This document shows positions 17,474 to 23,591 of a stretch of 29,925 bases of DNA, one piece after another. A program made the translations under genes and the position numbers. This DNA comes from Palsa-1447 sp964414785 (GTDB lineage: Bacteria > Verrucomicrobiota > Verrucomicrobiia > Opitutales > Opitutaceae), in the NCBI GenBank assembly GCA_964414785.1, contig CAYPXZ010000046.1, positions 1-29,925 on the forward strand, given 5' to 3'. Each line of letters starts with the position of its first letter. The stretch's first letter is position 1. The notes beneath the pieces were generated by a model. That model saw only the letters and a program-made list of their open reading frames with translations. It made no database searches and was not told the DNA's origin.

Positions 17474-18067
17474 ATGACCCGCGCGCCGCTTCTCGCCTTT
17501 TGCACCGCAACGATCCTCCTCTCGGCCCTGAAAGCCCCCGCTGCGCCACCCGCGGCCTCGCCCGATGATCCGGCCTGCACGGCGCAGGACCGGGTGTACA
17601 TGGCCCGGGCGTACGAGCTCGCGCGCTATGCCACCACCCACGGGGGAGGCCCCTTCGGGGCGCTGCTGGTGAAGGACGGCAAGGTCCTGGCCGAGTACTC
17701 CAACTGTGTCCACTCGACCCACGACGTGACGAAGCACGCGGAGACGGGGCTCATCTCCGCCTTCAGCCCGAAGATCGATCGGGCGACGTTCGCCCAGTCC
17801 ACGCTCTATACGAGCACCGAGCCGTGCGCCATGTGCTGCGGCGCGATCTGCTTCGCGGGCATTGGGCGCGTGGTCTACGGGACTTCCGAGTTGCCGTTCG
17901 AGCGGATCATGGGGGTCACGCCCGACCCAAACCCGCTCACGAGCCACGAGATTCTCAAGCGCATTTCCCCGACGACCAAGGTCCTGGGGCCCCTCATGGA
18001 GGCCGAGGGCCTGTCGATACACCAGGAGTACTGGCCCGTTCACCCGGAGGACGTCGGCAAATCCTAG
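17474..18067 (+). CDS. Nucleoside/guanine deaminase-like protein with a signal peptide
   Basis: The 197-residue protein is a member of the cytidine deaminase fold of the guanine deaminase/tRNA-adenosine deaminase group. It has the zinc site HAE (His88, proton shuttle Glu90) and PCAMCC (Cys118, Cys121). The GGGPFGALLV segment (57-66) matches the substrate-pocket region of nucleoside deaminases. Unusually, a signal peptide of about 24 residues (MTRAPLLAFCTATILLSALK, then APAA) precedes the catalytic domain, so the enzyme should be exported, probably to salvage or degrade extracellular nucleobases. The in-frame start at 17474 is the natural one; no internal Met before the deaminase core would give a normal cytosolic form except Met43. 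It is followed by the exported thioredoxin-like gene. Confidence 0.86.
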   Translation: MTRAPLLAFCTATILLSALKAPAAPPAASPDDPACTAQDRVYMARAYELARYATTHGGGPFGALLVKDGKVLAEYSNCVHSTHDVTKHAETGLISAFSPKIDRATFAQSTLYTSTEPCAMCCGAICFAGIGRVVYGTSELPFERIMGVTPDPNPLTSHEILKRISPTTKVLGPLMEAEGLSIHQEYWPVHPEDVGKS

Positions 18068-18146
18068 GTTGGCGCAGGTTCCGGCCGGGCCTGGGGCGCC
18101 CCCAATGTCCTTGCCAACCCTTGACCGGGGCGGACCAATATGTCGC

Positions 18147-19351
18147 ATGGGTGCCCGACGCCGGATCATTGGCTTGCTTGCTCTCGCCCTGGGCATCCAG
18201 CCGGCCCGGGCCGAAACCTGGCGAACAACGAACGGGCCCGCCCTGGAGGGCCAGCTTAGCGGGGTCTATGGCGCGGTCGCGATCATCTCCGGCAAGGCGG
18301 GAGCGGGCCTGATCCCCCTGGGTCGCATGGACGATGAGGGGCTCGCACGGGTTGCCGACTACCTTGTTGGGTCGGCCAAGGCGCCGCCGACGACCTGGGC
18401 CGCCTCGACCGGGACGGTGGCCAAGAGCCTTCGGCACAAACTCCAGGTCCTGCGGGACGGGAAGCTGGTGGACTTTGACCCGGGCACGCGGCCCGAGCCG
18501 AAGCTCTATCTCGTATATTTTGGCGCCCATTGGTGCCCTCCCTGCCGCAGGTTCAGCCCCGGACTCGTCGAGGCCTACAACCGGATGAAGGAGCGGACGC
18601 CGGACGCCTTCGAGCTGGTGTTCGTGAGCAACGACCACAGCCAGGACGAGCAGCTGACGTACGCGCGGGATCTCTCCATGCCGTGGCCGATCGTGAAGTT
18701 CAACTCCGTGGGAAGCGTGGACCCCGTCGAGCGGTGGGAGGGNNNNNNNNNNNNNNNNNNNNNNNNNNNNNNNNNNNNNNNNNNNNNNNNNNNNNNNNNN
18801 NNNNNNNNNNNNNNNNNNNNNNNNNNNNNNNNNNNNNNNNNNCGATCGTGAAGTTCAACTCCGTGGGAAGCGTGGACCCCGTCGAGCGGTGGGAGGGCCC
18901 CGGCATCCCCGACCTCGTCGTGCTCACGCGAAACGGGGAGGCGCTGTGCAACAGCTACCACGGCGACGAGTACGTGGGGCCCCAGTCCGTCCTGGATGAG
19001 GTGGAGCCGCTTCTGAACGCCATGGACCCGGACACGCCCGCGTGCCGACGGGAACGGCACCGGCTGAGCGTCCTCCAGTATGTCCGGGCCTCCCCGGGCG
19101 CCACCAAGGGACCGAAACCCTACATGGTTGGGCTTGATCGATCCCGCTACCAGACCCTGGAGACGAAGGCGCTGACCGCGGTGCTTGAGATCGACGAGCG
19201 CGGCCGCGTGACGGACGCAAAGATAGAGCCGGAGCTGCCGGCGGTCATCGAATTCCAGCTCGAGCAGGACGCCAAGGGGTGGCTTTTCCTTCCCGCGGTG
19301 TCCAATGGCCACGCAAGGCCCATTCGCGCCAAGCTTCCGATCAGCTTCTAG
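18147..19351 (+). CDS. Exported SHD1-thioredoxin-TonB_C-like protein, interrupted by an assembly gap
   Basis: As given, the frame breaks at a run of 100 N. The 55 bases before the gap and the 55 after it are identical. Merging them removes 155 bases and restores one open frame of 350 codons (349 residues). The merged protein has a signal peptide (1-22), an SLA1-homology-1-like domain (about 23-72, WRTTNGPALEG onward) and a thioredoxin/nucleoredoxin domain (about 100-225) with WCPPC at 129-133 and a cis-Pro region GIPDLVV formed just at the join. A C-terminal stretch (about 285-349: LEIDERGRVTDAKI, GWLFLPAVSNG, LPISF) resembles the TonB C-terminal fold. It probably acts as a periplasmic disulfide reductase. 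Coordinates cover both contig pieces. Confidence 0.82.
18688..18742 (+). repeat. 55-base contig-end overlap, left copy
   Basis: The last 55 bases before the N run are identical to 18843-18897. An exact overlap of 55 bases equals a common de Bruijn k-mer length, so this is one genomic segment present twice by assembly, not a biological repeat. Confidence 0.9.
18743..18842. other. Assembly gap of exactly 100 N
   Basis: All bases are N. The round length of 100 is the conventional placeholder for a gap of unknown size, and the identical flanks imply that the true gap is zero or negative. Confidence 0.99.
18843..18897 (+). repeat. 55-base contig-end overlap, right copy
   Basis: This is identical to 18688-18742. 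Reading across the merged copy keeps the thioredoxin frame open into the C-terminal half of the protein. Confidence 0.9.
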
Positions 19352-19420
19352 GGTTTGCCCGGGAATCGACGGTTCAGACCCACTCCCAGCCCTATGCCCG
19401 CCAATCCCCTACAAAAACCC

Positions 19421-20086
19421 ATGGAAAACGAGAAATGGACCGCGGTTGACCGCTACTTCAACGACCTGCTGGTCAAGGGCGACGCAGCGTTGGACGCGGC
19501 GATAGGGTCCAGCGCCGCCGCGGGCCTTCCGGCCATCCACGTGGCGCCGAACCAGGGCAAGCTGCTCCAGCTGCTCGCCAGGGGATGCGGCGCACGCAAC
19601 ATCCTCGAGATCGGCACCCTCGGGGGATACAGCACGATATGGCTGGCGCGGGCCCTTCCTGCCGGCGGCCGGCTCGTCACGCTGGAAGCCGATCCGAAGC
19701 ACGCCGAGGTGGCCCTGGCCAACATCGCGGGGGCCGGCCTGGCGGACTTGGTCGAGCTGCGGGTGGGGAAGGCGTCCGACACCCTCCCGCGGCTCGCCGC
19801 CGAGGGAAGGGGGCCCTTTGACCTGATCTTCATCGACGCGGACAAGGCGGGCTACCCGGACTATTTCACGTGGGCGCTCAAGCTGTCGCGCAGCGGCAGC
19901 CTCATCATTGCCGACAACGTCGTGCGAAACGGAGCCGTCGCGGATCCCTCGAGCACGGACCCCAGCGTCATGGGGGTGCGACGGATGAATGAGCTTGTGG
20001 CCGCGGAACCGCGCGTCAGCGCCACGGCCATCCAGACGGTGGGCAGCAAGGGCTATGACGGACTCATGATCGCGTTGGTGACCTAG
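19421..20086 (+). CDS. Class I SAM-dependent O-methyltransferase (family 3, catechol-type)
   Basis: The 221-residue protein matches the bacterial O-methyltransferase family 3, of about 220 residues, whose members methylate phenolic or catechol hydroxyls using S-adenosylmethionine and a divalent metal. The SAM-binding motif is ILEIGTLGGYST (61-72), followed by the acidic strand end VTLEADP (86-92). The metal and catalytic residues appear at Asp139 (FIDADKAGY), Asp165 and Asn166 (IIADNVV). The substrate is not predictable. The frame is open to 19355 with an in-frame ATG at 19394; I chose 19421 because the conserved N-terminus (ENEKWTAVDRYF) starts there. No Shine-Dalgarno sequence is visible. 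Confidence 0.92.
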   Translation: MENEKWTAVDRYFNDLLVKGDAALDAAIGSSAAAGLPAIHVAPNQGKLLQLLARGCGARNILEIGTLGGYSTIWLARALPAGGRLVTLEADPKHAEVALANIAGAGLADLVELRVGKASDTLPRLAAEGRGPFDLIFIDADKAGYPDYFTWALKLSRSGSLIIADNVVRNGAVADPSSTDPSVMGVRRMNELVAAEPRVSATAIQTVGSKGYDGLMIALVT

Positions 20087-20087
20087 A

Positions 20088-20291
20088 ATGAGGTTAGCCC
20101 TTCCAAGGGCGGCGATGCTGCTCTCGGGCCCGGTGGAGGTGTTCGGCCTTTCCTACGGCGCGAGCATGGGCCCTCAGCTTCCGGGCCACGACCGGCGCGT
20201 CGGCGCCGTGATCGCCCTGGAGCCCTTCGGTGACGCCCGAAGGTCTGATTGGGAGATTGGGCTCCTTGCCCTCGGCCCCAAAGTGGCTTAG
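20088..20291 (+). pseudogene. Remnant of an alpha/beta hydrolase (nucleophile-elbow fragment)
   Basis: A 67-codon frame begins one base after the methyltransferase stop. Residues 16-51 (VEVFGLSYGAS, then HDRRVGAVIALEPFGDAR) look like the nucleophile elbow (G-L-S-Y-G) and the next strand of an alpha/beta hydrolase. The preceding and following residues do not continue the fold, and no histidine or acid part is present. A working hydrolase needs at least 200 residues, so this is most likely a decayed fragment rather than a small gene. Judged by pattern only. Confidence 0.42.
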
Positions 20292-20344
20292 CCTCAGGGG
20301 CATGGATCGTCGGAGGGAACCCCCACTCGCGGCAGGCGTACAAT

Positions 20345-20350
20345 GGAGGT
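20345..20350 (+). promoter_or_regulatory. Strong Shine-Dalgarno sequence (GGAGGT)
   Basis: GGAGGT is placed five bases before the ATG at 20356 and decides that start against the open frame that continues upstream to 20230. It is notable because almost no other gene in the window has a recognisable Shine-Dalgarno sequence. Confidence 0.7.
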
Positions 20351-20355
20351 GCGTC

Positions 20356-20973
20356 ATGAACCTGAACCTCCAGATTGCCGCCGCATTCATGGTCGCCGCG
20401 TCCGCGGCCTTGGCGCAGGGCGCGAGGCCGGCACCCGGCTCCCAACCACCCGACACAGAGAGCATCATCTTGGCGCCTGCCTCCCCGTCGTCGCCGCCGG
20501 CCACATCGGCGGCCGCCGATCGGCCCGTGTCCGCCGTGGACGCGCACATCGCGTCGGGGTTGCCGGCCTACAGTGCCAAGCCGGGCTCGCCGGCCCAGGA
20601 CCTGAGGGACGTCGACAAGCCCAGGAACCAGATCCCGAGGCTTCCCGTGGAGATGATGCAGAAATACGTGGTCCGTGAGTCCCGGATTCCCGTGTTCAAG
20701 AGATACAACCTCTACACCAAGGCGGCGCTGGTCGACCTGGCCTTCAAGGAGCATCCCGGACTGCGCTTCGGAAATTTCTTCAACCTGAACGCAGGCGCCG
20801 CGTATGAGATGCTGATGAACGAGGAGCGGCTCGCCGACAGGCTGGATCTCGTGGACACGGTCCTGACAATGGGGGCCGAGGGCGATGCGAGCGAGGCGAA
20901 GGCCATGCAGCAGGCCATCATCGACGAATCGTTCCTGTCCGCGGGAAAGGTCGGCCCCGTCGGCATCCGGTGA
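20356..20973 (+). CDS. Secreted protein of unknown function
   Basis: I do not recognise the family. The 205-residue protein starts with a signal peptide (MNLNLQIAAAFMVAASAALAQG). A disordered Pro/Ser/Ala-rich linker follows (about 23-60), then a folded region from about 70 onward with a charged motif RIPVFKRYNLYTKAALVDLAF (split here as RIPVFKRYNL and YTKAALVDLAF) and helices rich in Met, Glu and Asp (AAYEMLMNEERLADRLDLV). No cysteine and no catalytic motif is visible. The start is fixed by GGAGGT five bases upstream. It is preceded by the hydrolase remnant and followed after 73 bases by the bicupin gene. Probably a periplasmic structural or binding protein, but no function can be given. Confidence 0.72.
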   Translation: MNLNLQIAAAFMVAASAALAQGARPAPGSQPPDTESIILAPASPSSPPATSAAADRPVSAVDAHIASGLPAYSAKPGSPAQDLRDVDKPRNQIPRLPVEMMQKYVVRESRIPVFKRYNLYTKAALVDLAFKEHPGLRFGNFFNLNAGAAYEMLMNEERLADRLDLVDTVLTMGAEGDASEAKAMQQAIIDESFLSAGKVGPVGIR

Positions 20974-21046
20974 TGCCGTGGGCGCCTCGCTTAGCGGAAG
21001 TCATCGACACCCCGGATATTCCCCACGACCCCCATCCACCCCACCC

Positions 21047-21913
21047 ATGAAACGATTGCACCTGTCATTGCTCGGCGCGCTCTGCACAACGCTTGCCGTG
21101 CTCGCGTCGCCGGCCTCCGCGGATTCGGTCTCCGTCAAGTACTCGCCCCCGGCCCGGTCGGTCCCGCTCGGCTCCAAGTTCGTCGACTGGGACTCCCTTT
21201 CGTTCCGGCCGACCCCGGTCGGGCTTTACTGCGCCATCTTTGACGAGCCGACACCCACGCTGGAGAAGCTGGAGGTTCACGTCACGACGCTCAGGCCGGG
21301 CATGGCCTCGCACGCGCCGCATCACCATCCGTGGGAGGAGATGCTCCTGATAAAGGAGGGGCAGGTTGAGGCGTCGATCAACGGCAAGAAACAGGGCGCA
21401 GGCCCGGGTGCGCTCATCTTCCTCGCCTCGAACGATGCGCACAACCTGACGAACGTCGGCGCCACGCCTGCCACCTACTATGTGTTCAACTTCTGCACCG
21501 ATGCCGTCCACACGGTGCGCGACCAGCCGGCCGCCGAATGGGCGCCTCCGGCCCTGATGGGATCGCGCGTCGTCGACTGCGACCACCTGACGCCGACCCC
21601 CATGAAGATCGGGTTCCACAACACGGTGTTCGACTCTCCCACGGTGACCTTCCTCAGGCTCGAGAGCCACGTCACCGTGCTCAATCCAGGGGAGAGCACG
21701 ATGCCAAGGAGCCGCGACCCCGGAGACGAGATCTTTGTCGTCAAGACGGGCGTCGTGGAGGCGACATTGAACGGGGTCACGCAAAGGGTGAGGGCGGGAT
21801 CGCTGTACTACGTTGCGCCCAATGACGAGCGGACGATGAAGAACATCGGGAAGGAACCCTGCTCCTACCAGGTCATCAAGGTGGTCTCCGACAGGACCCC
21901 AAAGAAGGCCTGA
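21047..21913 (+). CDS. Secreted bicupin protein with one degenerate metal site
   Basis: The 288-residue protein has a signal peptide (about 1-25, LSLLGALCTTLAVLASPASA) and two cupin barrels. The first has the metal-binding set HHHPWEE (His92-His94, Glu98) and a late His132 in NDAHNL. The second barrel keeps the fold (PGDEIFVVKTGVVEATLNG, YYVAPNDE) but lacks the first histidines (PRSRDPGDE), and the late histidine is replaced by Glu261-Arg262. Only the N-terminal site can bind metal. Cupins of this shape include dioxygenases, isomerases and ureidoglycine aminohydrolase-like enzymes; the reaction here is unknown. It lies convergent to the DTW gene, 55 bases away. Confidence 0.84.
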   Translation: MKRLHLSLLGALCTTLAVLASPASADSVSVKYSPPARSVPLGSKFVDWDSLSFRPTPVGLYCAIFDEPTPTLEKLEVHVTTLRPGMASHAPHHHPWEEMLLIKEGQVEASINGKKQGAGPGALIFLASNDAHNLTNVGATPATYYVFNFCTDAVHTVRDQPAAEWAPPALMGSRVVDCDHLTPTPMKIGFHNTVFDSPTVTFLRLESHVTVLNPGESTMPRSRDPGDEIFVVKTGVVEATLNGVTQRVRAGSLYYVAPNDERTMKNIGKEPCSYQVIKVVSDRTPKKA

Positions 21914-21968
21914 CCGGAAATCATAACCCGTTCCATCCCGGGTCGCCTCAGATGGGTGAACCGCCGGC

Positions 21969-22793
21969 TTAGGGCGACGGGGCCGGCAGCAATTCCGGAC
22001 GCTGCGTCGAAGCCGGTGGGGTCCCCATTGCAATGGGGTCCCCGGCGCGAGGCCTCCTAAGGTAGTTGTCCCGGCGCGTGCCGCTGCGCCCGAATGCGGG
22101 TGCGCGGGTGGCCGGTTCCGAATACGCCCTGCGCCTGTAGCCCGGCCTCGTGGGGTCGGCTGCGCAGCGGATCTGGAAGTCCTGCATCCGATGGAAGACT
22201 TCGATCAGCTGGTCGGGCTGGGGGTAGTGGTCGAGTCCCGCCTTTTGGAGCACGGTGAGGAGCTCATGGGTCGCCTCGAGCGTCGACAGGCAGCCGGCCT
22301 GCGGCTGCTGCTTGATGACGTAGCGGCTTGTCGCCGTGGGCGTGAACATGATGCGCGGAAGTCCCTGGAGGCTGGGGCTAAGGCGCAGCATCTTCCGGGC
22401 GCCGCTCCAGGTCGCGTCGAGGATGACGACCAGGAGCGTCCTTTGGGCGAGTTCGCCTGAAAATGCCGAGAAGAGCGCGGTCGGCGACCCGTCGTCCCGG
22501 AGGGACTCGGACAGGTTGAGCGCCGAGACTCCGGGATACAGGAGGACGGGAAAATGTCGGGGGTCTTTCAGCAGCTCCTGCACCTCCTCGTTGCGGTCGA
22601 AGTCCGTGCCCATGTGCAGGCTGCTGTTCGGCAGGCACAGGTGCGTCAACCTGCCGGTCGCCGCCTTCTCCTGCTTGTATTCCTTGGGGTGCATCAGGAA
22701 GACGAACCGGGTTCGTGTCTCCATCGGACTAAGCGTGGCGCACCAGCACAGGGCCTTCGGCCAGAAACACCGGTAACACATCATGCGCCCCAT
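21969..22793 (-). CDS. DTW-domain tRNA-uridine aminocarboxypropyltransferase
   Basis: DTW-domain enzymes (TapT/TuaA type) transfer the 3-amino-3-carboxypropyl group of S-adenosylmethionine to uridine in tRNA, giving acp3U. The 274-residue protein has the N-terminal cysteine cluster CYRCFWPKALCWC (Cys6, Cys9, Cys16, Cys18), a FVFLMHPKE strand and the signature DATW (126-129, LDATWSGARKM). About 40 residues after the fold are basic and Pro/Ala-rich, perhaps a non-conserved tail. The frame is open far upstream to 23054, overlapping the divergent HIM1-like gene; the cysteine cluster must be near the N-terminus, so I chose the ATG at 22793 (22784 or 22781 are possible). It converges on the bicupin gene. 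Confidence 0.88.
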   Translation of the reverse strand: MGRMMCYRCFWPKALCWCATLSPMETRTRFVFLMHPKEYKQEKAATGRLTHLCLPNSSLHMGTDFDRNEEVQELLKDPRHFPVLLYPGVSALNLSESLRDDGSPTALFSAFSGELAQRTLLVVILDATWSGARKMLRLSPSLQGLPRIMFTPTATSRYVIKQQPQAGCLSTLEATHELLTVLQKAGLDHYPQPDQLIEVFHRMQDFQIRCAADPTRPGYRRRAYSEPATRAPAFGRSGTRRDNYLRRPRAGDPIAMGTPPASTQRPELLPAPSP

Positions 22794-22905
22794 GGACCCG
22801 AGCGAAGGGCAAACGGCGGAGCAGGCAAGGCCCATATGCCCCGGCGCCCGCGCAATCGGCGCTTGGCACGCGCCTGTGCCGCGCCGAATCTCGCGGATAA
22901 GCGAC

Positions 22906-23571
22906 ATGAAGGTCATTCTATTCGGAGCCTCGGGAATGGTGGGGCAGGGCGTCCTGCGGGAATGCCTGCTCGACCCGGGCGTGGAGAAGGTCCTTTCGGT
23001 GGGACGCAGCCCGGTCGGGTCGAAGCACGAGAAGCTGGAGGGGATCGTGCGCAAGGACCTGTCCGATCTTGGTTCCGCGGAGGGCGAGCTTCAGGGCTTC
23101 GACGCCTGCTTCTTCTGCCTCGGTGTCTCCTCGGCCGGCATGAAGGAGGCCGACTATCGGCGCATCACCTACGATCTCACGCTCGCGGTGGCGCAGACCC
23201 TCGCGCGGCTCAATCCGAACATGACGTTCATCTATGTGTCGGGCACGGGGACCGACAGCTCCGAGCGGGGACGGGTCATGTGGGCCCGCGTCAAGGGTGC
23301 GACGGAGAACGCGCTGCTGAAGCTGCCGTTCAAGGCGGCCTACATGTTCCGGCCAGGGGTCATCCGGCCGCTCCACGGAATCATCTCCAAGACGCGCCTC
23401 TACCGGATCCTCTACACGTTCGCGGGTCCGCTCATTGCGGCGGCGGGCCTCGTCATGCCCGATTGGGTCACCACCACGGAGCGCGTGGGGAAGGCGATGA
23501 TCAGGGTCGCGAGGGAGGGCGCACCGAAGCCCTTCCTCGAGAACAGGGACATCAACAGCCTGGCCAAATAG
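22906..23571 (+). CDS. NAD(P)H-binding protein (HIM1-like atypical SDR)
   Basis: The 221-residue protein starts MKVILFGASGMVGQGVL, with the dinucleotide-binding loop GASGMVG at 7-13. The middle strand FFCLGVSSAG and the YVSGTGTDSS segment followed by VMWARVKGATE are those of the HIM1/NmrA-like atypical short-chain dehydrogenases, which often lack a full Tyr-Lys active site. A hydrophobic stretch near 168-185 (YTFAGPLIAAAGLVMP) is typical of the subgroup. The function is not defined. The ATG at 22906 is chosen although the frame is open to 22783, since the Rossmann strand begins here. It is divergent from the DTW gene with 112 bases between starts, and convergent with ADOP permease 2 (20 bases). 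Confidence 0.86.
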   Translation: MKVILFGASGMVGQGVLRECLLDPGVEKVLSVGRSPVGSKHEKLEGIVRKDLSDLGSAEGELQGFDACFFCLGVSSAGMKEADYRRITYDLTLAVAQTLARLNPNMTFIYVSGTGTDSSERGRVMWARVKGATENALLKLPFKAAYMFRPGVIRPLHGIISKTRLYRILYTFAGPLIAAAGLVMPDWVTTTERVGKAMIRVAREGAPKPFLENRDINSLAK

Positions 23572-23591
23572 GGCGGACCAATCCCCGGCGC

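Noticed and set aside
18688..18897. Possible biological tandem duplication around the N run
   Set aside because: Exact 55-base identity ending precisely at both gap edges, with a round 100-N filler, fits overlapping contig ends much better than a real duplication.
22864..22880. Possible sigma54-type promoter (TGGCAC followed by GC)
   Set aside because: The GG and GC elements are 11 rather than 10 bases apart, the -12 part does not match TTGC, and no activator gene is near.
22783..22905. Upstream extension of the HIM1-like frame and overlapping extension of the DTW frame
   Set aside because: Both extensions are low-complexity and precede the conserved N-termini. This stretch is better read as the divergent intergenic region.
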